Shown piece after piece: positions 28,515 through 36,897 of a stretch of DNA of 64,000 nt (position 1 is its first letter; each line of letters opens with the position of its first letter). The stretch is from Oscillatoria acuminata PCC 6304 (GTDB taxonomy: Bacteria > Cyanobacteriota > Cyanobacteriia > Cyanobacteriales > Laspinemataceae), in contig NC_019693.1 of NCBI RefSeq assembly GCF_000317105.1, positions 6,201,227-6,265,226 on the forward strand. The letters are read 5' to 3'. Below the pieces are notes generated by a model that saw only the letters and a list, made by a program, of their open reading frames with translations, did no database searches and was not told the DNA's origin. The position numbers and the translations under genes were made by a program.

Positions 28515-28651
28515 AGGACTCTGTTGGTTATAGGGGAGACCTAACCCCCCAACCCCCTTCCCTAAGAGGGAAGGGGGAGCCGGAAAGCCCCTCTCCTCTT
28601 AGGAGAGGGGTTTGGGGAGAGGTCTCTTTCAGGATTCGCCAACAGAATCCT
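28515..28651. repeat. MITE-like palindromic element between fabD and plsC
   Basis: Terminal arms AGGACTCTGTTGG (28515-28527) and CCAACAGAATCCT (28639-28651) are inverted with one mismatch. Inside are two further hairpins, CCCTTCCCTAAGAGGGAAGGG and CCCCTCTCCTCTTAGGAGAG. No open frame. A related inner hairpin set is at 54725-54835. The rest of 28475-28776 holds no gene. Confidence 0.75.
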
Positions 28652-28776
28652 CAAGGGTGGAGGCTCACAGGACGGAGCCTCTCCTGCGCGGGTTCATGGA
28701 GAAAACAGGTCTTTGACAGCCGGATTTTGTATTCATTCCTCAGTTCCCATTCCTCATTGTTGATTGCTCATTTCTT

Positions 28777-29415
28777 GTGGAAAAAACCCGCGAACCTGTT
28801 GCCAGCTTAATTCTGTATAACTTGCTTAAGTGGTCAGTGGTTAGCCCCATGCTACATACCTACTTCCGGGGGCGGATCTATGGTGCTCTAAATGTGCCAA
28901 TGTCCGGCCCTCTAGTGGTGGTGAGCAATCATGCCAGTGATTATGACCCGCCGATTCTGTCTAACTGTATGAACCGTCCGGTTGCTTTTATGGCAAAGGA
29001 AGAGTTATTTGAGGTTCCGGTTTTAAGACAGACCATTTCTTTGTATGGGGCCTATCCAGTCCGTCGGGGAGAGAGCGATCGCGCGGCAATGCGGGCGGCA
29101 TTATCATCCCTAGAAGCAGGTTGGGCAACGGGGCTATTCTTAGACGGCACCCGCAGTCCCGATGGGCGCATTCACAACCCCAAACTCGGTGCGGCCCTGA
29201 TTGCAGCTAAGGCTAAAGTACCGATATTGCCGGTGAGTCTCTGGGGAACTCAGGCGATCGTCAAAAAAGGTAGTATCGTTCCCAAACCCGTTCCAGTGAC
29301 CATCCGCATCGGCGAAGCGATCCCCGCCCCCAGTTCTACGAAGCGAGAGGTGTTAGAGGCGATCACCCAGCACTGTGTAGAGGTGATTCATGGGTTACAT
29401 GATTTAGGTCGCTGA
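28777..29415 (+). CDS. plsC: 1-acyl-sn-glycerol-3-phosphate acyltransferase
   Basis: Acylates lysophosphatidic acid to phosphatidic acid at the membrane. 212 residues with the acyltransferase motif I NHASDYD (HX4D near residue 46), an R-containing motif II (YPVRRGESD), motif III as FLDGTRS and motif IV VPILPVSLWG. Motif III is usually E-G-T-R-S; here the acid is Asp, a conservative change. The start is GTG at 28777 without a clear ribosome-binding site; an upstream start is not excluded. It continues the lipid cluster, 300 bp after fabD. Confidence 0.92.
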   Translation: MEKTREPVASLILYNLLKWSVVSPMLHTYFRGRIYGALNVPMSGPLVVVSNHASDYDPPILSNCMNRPVAFMAKEELFEVPVLRQTISLYGAYPVRRGESDRAAMRAALSSLEAGWATGLFLDGTRSPDGRIHNPKLGAALIAAKAKVPILPVSLWGTQAIVKKGSIVPKPVPVTIRIGEAIPAPSSTKREVLEAITQHCVEVIHGLHDLGR

Positions 29416-29830
29416 TTCATCTCTGGGGGAGATGGGGAGATGGGGGAGATGCTTACAAGAGTATGTTTTTTACGTGCAAGGGGATTCACCTTAAATTAAC
29501 TCCATCTCCGGTCCCCTCCCCTTAGCAAGGGGAGGGTTAGGGTGGGGTCCTCCCATAGGTGGCGCAGGCCACCTATGGGAAGAATTAGTGGGTGAGGTAC
29601 TCCTGACGTGGCAAGATCCAAGTCACGAAAAAAGAGGTTGACACCCGCTTCCATACAGGCGCTTAATCTTTAAACAGTGAGTGATGTAGCGGTAAGCGGA
29701 GCTATCCCGTAGGGAATCGCCCAAAAAGAACCCCACCCTAACCCGGACCAAGACATCGGGGAGGGAACAAGAGGTCCAGTTAAATGTAAAAAACCTATTC
29801 TTGTAAGTCTCCCCATCCTCCCCATCTCCA
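29416..29830. other. 415-bp intergenic region with GC-rich repeats
   Basis: No gene is supported. It contains CCCCTCCCCTTAGCAAGGGGAGGG-like and CCCATAGGTGG...CCACCTATGGG hairpins (about 29515-29580) and a GGTTAGGGTGGGG sequence that recurs inverted near 29735. It lies between two convergent genes, so terminators are plausible. Confidence 0.5.
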
Positions 29831-30442
29831 TTAATCCTCCTCCCCCTGGACTGGGGCAAACCTGGCCCCGGTGTGTCCGGTGGTGACCCACAAAATGGCT
29901 CTGGCCCCATCGCGAATGGCTTTTTCGATGGGTTCGGGCGATCGCCCTGAGGGGACGGGGAGGGGCTTGAAACTAATCCCCCGACTGCCTAAGACAATCT
30001 CCCCAATCACCTGGGCGCGGCGCATATGATCATCGGAGGTAATCAAATACACACTGGCGATCCCCTCGGATTTTAATTGGTCCACAAGGGTGGTGAAATT
30101 GGTAACCGTATCCTGGGCTTGATAGTCTAAATGCACCCGTTCCAGGTCAATTCCCGCTTTGGAAAAGACCCATTCAGCATATTCTTGATTGCTGCCCCCA
30201 GAGACCCAGACTTGTAAATGGGGATTTTTTCGGGCAAATTCGGCGGCAAATTCTTCTCGCTCTAAAGCTCCCCCCAAGACTAACAGGGCTTGGGGAGTAT
30301 CAATATAGTTTCTGATTTGTTTGTAGGCGATCGCGCCTATCAGGGACAATCCCAAAAGCAGCCATACCAAAGATCTGCCTGGGGACTGCTTCGTTTTTGC
30401 ACTCCCGTGAAGTCTTCCTTTCAGACAGATCTTCAACAACAT
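29831..30442 (-). CDS. YdcF/ElyC-like DUF218 membrane protein
   Basis: 203 residues. One N-terminal transmembrane helix (about 25-42, LVWLLLGLSLIGAIAYK) precedes a DUF218 domain: ALLVLGGALEREEFAAEF, VWVSGGSNQEYAEWVF, DTVTNFTTLVDQL and YLITSDDHMRRAQVI with conserved Asp/His/Arg. The family includes ElyC and SanA, linked to envelope integrity, but the reaction is not established. The protein is somewhat shorter than SanA/ElyC relatives. It lies convergent with plsC and downstream of the intron-split tRNA gene on the same strand. Confidence 0.85.
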   Translation of the reverse strand: MLLKICLKGRLHGSAKTKQSPGRSLVWLLLGLSLIGAIAYKQIRNYIDTPQALLVLGGALEREEFAAEFARKNPHLQVWVSGGSNQEYAEWVFSKAGIDLERVHLDYQAQDTVTNFTTLVDQLKSEGIASVYLITSDDHMRRAQVIGEIVLGSRGISFKPLPVPSGRSPEPIEKAIRDGARAILWVTTGHTGARFAPVQGEED

Positions 30443-30582
30443 ATCTCAAGTTACCAACTATTGATTGAGTAGTCACCGAACGAGCTACCCGAGTTCGTGA
30501 TCCACGAACCGGGTGCAAGTTTTCGTACTATAGACTAACAGAGAACGGGACTGGCCGGATTTGAACCGGCGACCTAGCGCTT

Positions 30583-31499
30583 CAGATTTGTGTGAGTTTC
30601 TTCACTCTCTGGACTATTCCTTCACCTTAGACTTGAGGTCCGTAGGTGGTGGCCGTTACGTTTGAGGAGGTTTGTACTTTATAGCGTAGACTGTCCGGGA
30701 CGTAAGGAGTAATGAAACTGAGAAATCGTTTTCCCTCTTGAGTTCCCATTCTCAATCGATAAGCATCCGCCGTTTTACTCATGCCCCACTTAAATCCCCA
30801 AATTTCCGAAAAATAATCAATAATGATTTCATTTTCTGATTCGGAGAGGTTGGTGTTTAGATACACTTCTAGGGCGTGAATTTTTCCCTGCCTTTTTTTT
30901 AAGGACTTGGACCCTCGATCTAAAAACCATAAGGCGATTCCAGCGGGGGTTAAGAGGTTCAGAAACTTAGGGGTGACGGTTTTAATCCCGCCGCAATAGA
31001 GTTTCTTAACCAAGACCCGAGTTAAGGGAATCAACTTCGGTTCTAAACAGAGGAGTTGCTCTCCCCGATTGGTGGTTCGAGGTCGGATGCTAACCGGCTG
31101 TTGGGTGATTTGTTCGAGAAGTTGTTTTTTAAACAAAACGTAATTCTCTTGGGTGGCCCGATGGGAAATATAGAAATTGTTTTGATTTCTTTTTCCCTGA
31201 CCCAATAACATCCCCACTAAAACGCCTCGTTGTTCTACTTTGGATGCGACATTAAAGTCCATCTCTAATGGCTCTCTCAAACCAGTCTCTGCACCTTCCT
31301 TTGACAGCTAGAAATTTATAGGGACCGGATCAAACGTCAATTCTTTCCGATGCCTGCGGTTGTTTAGCCGTTCAAAGGCTTGGCTCAAGATTACCTTATC
31401 TGTCCATTGGCTTTGATTGGAAAGCTGAATTCAGACTTAGGCTTTCTTGAATTTGACCACATTCACTCCTGGAGTTTCCTCCAAGGTGCCCGATGCTTC
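30583..31499 (-). other. Group I intron in tRNA-Arg(CCT)
   Basis: 917 nt between U36 and A37 of the anticodon loop. As group I rules require, the 5' exon ends in U and the intron ends in G (30583). Near the 3' end the intron reads GACCTCAAGTCTAAGG then GGAATAGTCCAGAG (about 30640-30607), a P7/core-like pair of segments. GGAGG at about 31476 can pair with CCTCC of the 5' exon as P1. Most of the intron is occupied by a LAGLIDADG frame whose stop lies inside the core. Confidence 0.85.
30627..31280 (-). CDS. LAGLIDADG homing-endonuclease-like intron protein
   Basis: 217 residues from TTG at 31280 (an ATG at 31262 is an alternative start). Two LAGLIDADG-type helices are visible: LVGMLLGQG (residues 21-29) and AGIALWFLDRG (113-123), with the single-chain two-motif spacing of about 95 residues. 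The usual acidic residue ending motif 1 is Gln here; motif 2 keeps Asp. Basic surrounding segments (GQGKRN, SLKKRQGK) fit DNA or RNA binding. The role would be cutting intron-less tRNA-Arg genes or helping splicing. The stop codon overlaps the intron core sequence CAAGTCTAA. It may be inactive as a nuclease. Confidence 0.85.
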   Translation of the reverse strand: MREPLEMDFNVASKVEQRGVLVGMLLGQGKRNQNNFYISHRATQENYVLFKKQLLEQITQQPVSIRPRTTNRGEQLLCLEPKLIPLTRVLVKKLYCGGIKTVTPKFLNLLTPAGIALWFLDRGSKSLKKRQGKIHALEVYLNTNLSESENEIIIDYFSEIWGFKWGMSKTADAYRLRMGTQEGKRFLSFITPYVPDSLRYKVQTSSNVTATTYGPQV

Positions 31500-31548
31500 A
31501 GGAGGCGCTTGCTCTATCCAACTGAGCCACAGCCCCAAGGCTAAATTG

Positions 31549-31554
31549 ATTGTA
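31549..31554 (-). promoter_or_regulatory. Possible -10 box of the tRNA-Arg gene
   Basis: TACAAT on the minus strand lies 12 bp before the first tRNA base (31536), a suitable position for the primary sigma factor. No convincing -35 box stands 17 bp upstream. The rest of 31555-31896 shows no gene. Confidence 0.4.
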
Positions 31555-31896
31555 GCAGAACCGGGGACAACTCGTCTGCTTTTTTGCGGGTTTAGGGTGT
31601 TTGAGGGGGAGGGGCCGATCGCCTATAAACCCTTGATTTTTCAGGGATTCCGGGTTTGAACCCAGAGGCAGGCGGGGGCGATCGCCTCATCCCGTTGAGG
31701 GTCTAAGGAAGGGTGACCAACAATGGGGTTGCGATCGGCATCACTTCACGAGTTTGGTTTCATCACCTGAAAACGGGAAAACGCCTCACTATCCAGGGGA
31801 GGAAACATCACAGAAATCAGGAAATGCTCGTCACTGAGAAGATTTGAGCAAAAGGCGATACTAAATTCATCAAAGAAAAGAAGAGGGGACCTGACT

Positions 31897-32133
31897 ATGA
31901 TTCGCATCCGGGATATCGTGCAACAAGCATTGGCAATGGGTTATCTGACTGTGGAAGCCGAGGACCAGCTTAGAGATCTGCTCAGTGCCCAGTATGATTT
32001 AGAAGACTTGAATGCCTTTATGACCCTACAGCACGCCAGTATGTCCGGGCGGATTAAGCAGCAATCTAGGCTCCTGCGCTACAAGACGACGGGGGAGGAT
32101 AGGATCAACCAGGTATCTCGTCAGGCTGGATAA
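31897..32133 (+). CDS. Small conserved-looking hypothetical protein
   Basis: 78 residues beginning IRIRDIVQQALAMGYLTVEA and continuing with a helical acidic middle (EDQLRDLLSAQYDLEDLNAF) and a basic tail. No signal peptide or membrane helix. The ATG at 31897 is preceded by GAGGGGAC at a good distance, which supports real translation. It resembles short cyanobacterial proteins of unknown function; I cannot assign a family. It stands alone between the split tRNA gene and parA. Confidence 0.7.
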   Translation: MIRIRDIVQQALAMGYLTVEAEDQLRDLLSAQYDLEDLNAFMTLQHASMSGRIKQQSRLLRYKTTGEDRINQVSRQAG

Positions 32134-32524
32134 CCGATTCTGTTCCGCCCTATTTTGGGGCGGCAGTGATTTCGGGCGGCAGAAACTCCTCCCAAAAATT
32201 GCAAATTAAGGATTGAATATTTGCCAGAATTGCATCAACAGATGGGTTTAGGGTGAAGGGGCGATCGCCAGCCCTGAAAGTTGAATTAAAATTGAATAGG
32301 TTATCATTTTTAGAAATTTTTAAGGAATCGGGGGAGAGCAGCTTGATATTGGAGAGTGCTCTCAATTTTCAGACGTCAGGGCGATCGGTGGTGCCTTGCG
32401 GAAAAAATCTAGTTATGGGGTAAAACCCCCACAGGATTCGACCCATCACCCCCTATAATAAACGGGGACAACCGAGGGGGGCTGATTAGTCCTAGCGTGC
32501 ATCAAACTCAGGAGAACTCACGGC
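32134..32524. other. Intergenic region upstream of parA
   Basis: No gene I can support. A minus-strand frame of 71 codons (32150-32365) has no family features. A TATAAT hexamer lies at 32454-32459, about 65 bp before the parA start and next to a CCCCTATAATAAACGGGG palindrome, so it may be the -10 box; no matching -35 is visible. Confidence 0.45.
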
Positions 32525-33463
32525 ATGGCATACATTATTTCAACAATCAATATGAAAGGGGGCGTCGGGAAAACAACCCTAACCGTTAACTTAGCCGCCT
32601 GTTTAGCCAAAGACTATCAGAAACGAGTGTTAGTCGTAGACCTAGATACTCAAATTAGCGCCACCCTCAGTTTAGTTTCTCCTCATGACTTTTCTAAACT
32701 GCGGAAAGAAAAACGCACCTTAAAGCATTTAGTCAATGATTTTATTCAACCCATCGACCAAAAATCATTACCGATTCAAGATATTATTAAACCCTATATT
32801 GGCAATGTTAAAGGATTAGATTTACTCCCCGGAGACCTAGAAATCTATGATGATTTTATGGTCTCCGAAGTTCTCCATCGTAAAGCCTTGCGCCTCGGCA
32901 AAGATAACTTTGAAGAAGTTTGGACTAAATTAGAGCAAATTTTAGTCCGAGGAATTTTGGACCCCGTGATGAAAGATTATGATTTCATCATCCTAGACTG
33001 CGCCCCCGGTTACAACTTATTGACCCGCAGCGCCTTAGTTGCCAGTGACTATTATCTTCTCCCGGCTAAACCCGAACCCCTATCTCTGATTGGAATTCAG
33101 TTATTAGAAAGACGCATTAACCAACTCCGAGAAGTTTATAAAAACGAAAATCCCCTGGACTTAGACATGGTGGGAATTGTGTTTAGTATGTCGGGGAATG
33201 TACTTACAGGTAGATACTACCGGCAAGTCATGCGCCGAGTCCATGATGATTTTGGAGAGACCAAAATTTTTAAAACTAGAATTCCAATGGATGTCAATGT
33301 TTCTAAAGCCGTGGATAGTTTCCTGCCCGTTTTCCTAACTCATCCCACATCCATTGGTGCAAAAGCCTTTTCCCAATTAACAGATGAATTCATGCAAAAG
33401 CTGCAAATCATCGTCGAGATGAAGGAGCAGAGAAACAAGTTAAATCTAGTTAATTTAGACTAA
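32525..33463 (+). CDS. ParA/MinD-family ATPase
   Basis: 312 residues. A deviant Walker A motif KGGVGKTTLTVNLA (residues 11-24) with signature Lys, Walker A' VLVVDLDTQ, and Walker B IILDCAPGYNLLT. About 70 residues between the ATP motifs (KHLVNDFIQP and the following segment) form an insertion often seen in stand-alone ParA proteins. No parB or parS-like repeat is nearby. AGGAGA precedes the ATG at 6-9 bp. Such ATPases position plasmids, chromosomes or protein complexes; its cargo here is unknown. It sits 200 bp from the distal end of CRISPR array 1, reading toward it; this may be coincidence. Confidence 0.92.
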   Translation: MAYIISTINMKGGVGKTTLTVNLAACLAKDYQKRVLVVDLDTQISATLSLVSPHDFSKLRKEKRTLKHLVNDFIQPIDQKSLPIQDIIKPYIGNVKGLDLLPGDLEIYDDFMVSEVLHRKALRLGKDNFEEVWTKLEQILVRGILDPVMKDYDFIILDCAPGYNLLTRSALVASDYYLLPAKPEPLSLIGIQLLERRINQLREVYKNENPLDLDMVGIVFSMSGNVLTGRYYRQVMRRVHDDFGETKIFKTRIPMDVNVSKAVDSFLPVFLTHPTSIGAKAFSQLTDEFMQKLQIIVEMKEQRNKLNLVNLD

Positions 33464-33664
33464 ATTTGTACTTAATAAAGTCAGGCTTTTTATAAAGTTT
33501 CCAGTCGTTGCGCTAACCTATTTTGCTGTATTATAATTTCCCAGGCCATGCCGCGTCTTTGTAGCTATGACGTGCGATTGGGTGATGAGTTTTTAATTTG
33601 ATGACCAAGATTGATGTAGTTGAAACTTATCACTAATCTTGGGACATTTAGGCAATCTAAATCC

Positions 33665-34635
33665 GTTTCAATCCCGTTGCCGGGATTCATTATAATGAAA
33701 GTCCCATGAGCATCACCAATATCCCAAGGATTAAATGGTTTCAATCCCGCTGCCGGGATTCATTGTACTGAGAGTCTGCTGATTCCCGCTATTACTCAGT
33801 CGGGGAAGACTAGGTTTCAATCCCGTTGCCGGGATTCATTGTAATGAAAGTCATACAAAGCATCACTTATGTATTGTTCTGAAAAGTTTCAATCCCGTTG
33901 CCGGGATTCATTCTAATGAAAGGAGGGCTTTTCAGGCTCCGTTTTGTGCGTGGCGATCGGTTTTAATCCCGTTGCCGGGATTCATTGTACTGAAAGCAGC
34001 CCATTCTTTGGCTGTAAAGGGTATTTGGAGAAGTTTCAATCCCGTTGCCGGGATTCATTGTACTGAAAGCTAAATAAACCAATCAGAGGGTTAATCATGA
34101 CTTATGTTTCAATCCCGTTGCTGGGATTCATTGTACTGAAAGCGCTTGTTGCGTGGCGATCGCACCGTGCGATCGTTTGGTGTTTCAATCCCGTTGCCGG
34201 GATTCATTGTACTGAAAGGAGCAATAAAAAGGAAGGGTGGTTAGTTCGTATTAAGTTTCAATCCCGTTGCCGGGATTCATTGTACTGAAAGCGATCGCTC
34301 CGTCGAATCTTTATCTGTTGCCGGGATTCATTGTACTGAAAGCTCAACCGGCCAAATCCTCACCGACTCGATTCAGTTGTTTCAATCCCGTTGCCGGGAT
34401 TCATTGTACTGAAAGTCTATGCGGGGGAAATCTGGGAGGTGCTGAAACAGTGGGTTTCAATCCCGTTGCCGGGATTCATTGTACTGAAAGCTGGGCGACA
34501 ATCAGCCGGATTATGGTTTAAGTGGCTGTTTCCATCCCGTTGCCGGGATTCATTGTACTGAAAGTTCACTTGTTCAACGTCAACGACTCACCCCGACTGT
34601 TTCAATCCCGTTGCCGGGATTCATTGTACTGAAAG
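33665..34635 (-). CRISPR. CRISPR array 1, 14 repeats (minus orientation)
   Basis: 37-bp repeats start at 33665, 33738, 33814, 33886, 33960, 34033, 34106, 34182, 34255, 34306 (5' part degenerate), 34379, 34454, 34528 and 34599, with spacers of 34-39 bp. On the minus strand a repeat begins CTTTCAGTACAATGAATCCC and ends GGGATTGAAAC, so crRNA would carry the handle ATTGAAAC. The leader-distal end is the left end, where repeats carry changes (ATAATG, CTAATG, CTGAGAG). The array belongs with the type I-D cas genes to its right. Confidence 0.97.
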
Positions 34636-34836
34636 ACCGATCGCCCCAAGATAGAGTCCAAGGGGATTCGGTGGCGGATTTTGGCGGGAGGGTTTGGAAA
34701 CCTCCGTTTCAGGGGTTGGCCCCTGGGTGACCGCCGGACTCTGAATCGTTGAAACTATTGAATTGTCAAGGTTCTGGCGTTTTGGCGGGAGCCCCGGGGA
34801 AATCGACCCCGCTTCGCCCTGCCAAACATTTCATCT
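34636..34836 (-). promoter_or_regulatory. Leader of CRISPR array 1
   Basis: About 200 bp whose reverse complement aligns almost base for base with the leader of array 2 (50063-50262): both hold GGCAGGGCGAAGCGGGGTCG, CGCCAAAACGCCAGAACC, TTGACA and GGCGATCGGT immediately before the first repeat. The TTGACA is a candidate -35 box. It abuts the separated 3' end of cas2. Confidence 0.85.
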
Positions 34837-34841
34837 TTTGA

Positions 34842-34883
34842 TTATAGGATAGTTGTCGCTTCATGTCTAGGGGGGGTGGTGCC
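34842..34883 (-). pseudogene. cas2: Detached 3' end of cas2
   Basis: Read on the minus strand after GGCACC the bases encode TTPPRHEATTIL and a stop at 34842-34844. GGTGCC at 34878-34883 repeats the GGTGCC at 37639-37644 inside cas2. Removing the inserted elements with one copy of the duplication restores an uninterrupted cas2 of about 95 codons, the usual Cas2 size, lying directly next to the leader. Confidence 0.8.
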
Positions 34884-34908
34884 TCTCAGCAATTCTCATT
34901 TTGGAAAT

Positions 34909-35589
34909 TTAACTGCTATTGAGGGGAATCTCTAGCTCAAGTCCCTGGAGCATGAAGGTGAGCAGGTGATCCCAATTATCGAAATAGAGATAGCGGGTTA
35001 AAGCGCGCAAATCCTCGAAAAAGGTTTTGCGGGTCGGCAGATGGGCTCGCAGCCGTTTATATTTCTCGTCGAGCAGCTCTAGCAACGTATGAAAGAGTAG
35101 GGACAAGATATTCAGAGTTGCCAGCAAGGCAGCCAGATGCTGTTTGCCATGACCAAAGTTGTGTTCGAGATGGTAGCCTTTGGTCTTTATGGTATTGTTA
35201 TTCTCGTTCTCAACTTTCCAACGAGTGCGTCCAGCTTGAACAATCTCGGCTACGTTGTCATCAGTAAGGGTGTAGCGGGTCACAAAGGCGTTGTGGTAAA
35301 TCACGTTTTGGTCAGGACGGGTGACAGTTACCTCACACCAGTTCACCAACAGCGCATCTGCCCCGTCTTTGAGGGGCAAGTCATTGAGATATCGGTAAGT
35401 CCAGGTTTCCTCTATTTTTCCCGTCCATCGTTTGCTGATGACCGTTGGTAGGTCAATCCCCTTAAGATGGTCATAAAGGGTGGTGTGGGAGTCCGGGCGA
35501 CAGACCAGGATAAAGTCTAACTGGTGGTCTAACAGTAGCTGACACAGGGGTTGGTGGGAGTACAAGTCATCGCCCTGGTTGACTGACAA
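34909..35589 (-). pseudogene. Transposase of element A, C-terminal part
   Basis: Frame continues the transposase after the interruption at GDD: DDLYSHQPLCQLLLDHQLDF, then RTRWKVENENNNTIKTKGYH and HNFGHGKQHLAALLATLNIL, which resembles the C-terminal catalytic block with the Glu of a DDE triad (KVENE). About 226 residues end at 34909. The N-terminal half is at 36886-37548, 1.3 kb away, so no full protein can be made. Confidence 0.85.
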
Positions 35590-36897
35590 AACTTAGTCAG
35601 GCGGATACTTGTAAGTATGTATTTTGAACTCAATACGGTAGGTACGCTTGTCATGTTGTTTTCGAGAAGCCATAGCTGGCTCGGGGTCGCCCGAGCGAGT
35701 AAAGCAGACGGAATGAATGAGCTGCCAGCCTTGTTCTAAGGCAGTTTTAATCCAGTCCCAACCCATTCTGAAATAGCTGTTGCCCCGGAACCAGTGAGGG
35801 TCAACTCGGCGACGCAACCCTTCAGCTACTACCTGAGTACCCTGGGCAGTTACATAGAGAGTTGCTACCGCTAAGATAAAAAATAGGCGAGACAGGGCAC
35901 AGACAGAGCGAATCTCAGATTTCTGAAGATTCCAGCCATTGGACTGGTCATCAAGAAAGGCTTCGATGATATCGAAGCGTAATCCATATTCTTGAAAGGT
36001 TTGTAACTTGGTGGGTTCATCGCTGACGATGGCCCAAAACTCACCGTTTATGTTGTTGTAGCCGATGGCCACATTCACGGGTCCGTAACACTCTATTTTG
36101 TGGAGTTTAACGTTGTGCAAGCACAAAGCCTCGCCACGCTTGAGAGGGAATGTCTTCAGTTGCCGCCAGCCTGAACCGCGTCGCCAAATCCAGGTATTGC
36201 TCTTGAGGCGAATGCGGTAGTTCCAGCCCAAGTCATTGCTGAGGGCTGCCATCGCCTTGACGTGAATAAAGCCTCGGTCCGCCAGCAAGACAACCTTGAC
36301 TCCCTTGGGTAATAGATGGGCCGCTTGATACAGCATTTCTCTATATTCGTTAAAGGCAACCGAGGCACCAGAGATGCTTCAACACTCGCCACACCAAAGG
36401 CAACGCCCGACCACGATACACCACTGCTATGCGAACCAGGCAATACTCTTCCCAATACATTGAGGTATCTAGACTTAGATACAGACACTCCTCCTCCCAG
36501 TTGGCTAAAGCTGACTGAATCAGGGGTTTATAGAGTCGATGGATATTGATGCGACTGTTGTGCAACCCGAAGCTAACCCGGCGTTGTTTACTCTGTGCCT
36601 GTTCCCCACGACAGGGTAAATAAGGCAACCAACGGGTGAGACTGACTTCGCCCCGTTGGAGCAAAGCCACCACCATCCACAGGCAAGTTGTCAGATGAGC
36701 TTTATGAGCCCAGGGAACCGATTGACTCAACCAACTGTACAAGGCATTATAGAGAGGGGAGCTTTTATTCATGGCGTTCTGGCTTTTGAGTGGAATCTAA
36801 GCTTAGAACGCTGGCTCCCCTTTTTTCAACCCCAGGGCTAAAAATCCCTGAGTGTAAAGCTTTCAGCCCTTATTCCTAACTTTTGTCAGTCAACCAG
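35575..36897 (-). mobile_element. Insertion sequence B (IS4-like) nested in element A
   Basis: 1323 bp with terminal inverted repeats CTGGTTGACTGACAAAA (35575 and, inverted, ending at 36897) and a perfect 9-bp target duplication GTCATCGCC (35566-35574 and 36898-36906), which is part of the GDD codons of the host transposase. The fit shows a single clean insertion that has not recombined since. Confidence 0.93.
35593..36772 (-). pseudogene. IS4-like transposase of element B, frameshifted
   Basis: Two overlapping minus-strand frames. The first (36772-36350) carries YLSLDTSMYWEEYCLVRIAV with the first DDE Asp; the second (from about 36390 down to 35593) carries VAFNEYREMLYQAAHLLPKG, VVLLADRGF (second Asp) and RFDIIEAFLDDQSNGWNL (Glu). 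The frame must change by one base near 36370-36390, around WRVLKH. Either a disabling indel or a programmed shift; the latter is not usual in this group, so it is called a pseudogene. Confidence 0.8.

Larger units (their letters stand above)
30546..31536 (-). tRNA. tRNA-Arg(CCT), interrupted by a group I intron
   Basis: Exon 1 is 31536-31500 (37 nt) and exon 2 is 30582-30546 (37 nt); joined they make a 74-nt cloverleaf. Acceptor GGGGCTG pairs with CAGTCCC (one G-T), D-stem GCTC/GAGC, anticodon stem AGCGC/GCGCT with loop CTCCTAA (anticodon CCT), T-arm GCCGG TTCAAAT CCGGC, discriminator G, no encoded CCA. The loop has seven bases only if the intron is removed exactly after the third anticodon base. 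It decodes AGG. Confidence 0.93.

Noticed and set aside
29623-29910. Gly/Pro-rich minus-strand frames overlapping the ydcF-like gene end
   Set aside because: Composition follows GC-rich repeats and they overlap a better-supported gene.
32150-32365. 71-codon minus-strand frame upstream of parA
   Set aside because: No motif, no ribosome-binding site seen, and it covers the probable parA promoter area.
34097-34521. Open frames running through array 1 (about 63 and 84 codons)
   Set aside because: They are made of CRISPR repeats read in frame; repeated FNPVAGIHC-type residues are the translated repeat, not protein.
36350-36390. Programmed frameshift in element B transposase
   Set aside because: No slippery A-run or pseudoknot-like feature was seen at the frame change, and IS4-type elements usually have one frame; a simple indel is more likely.
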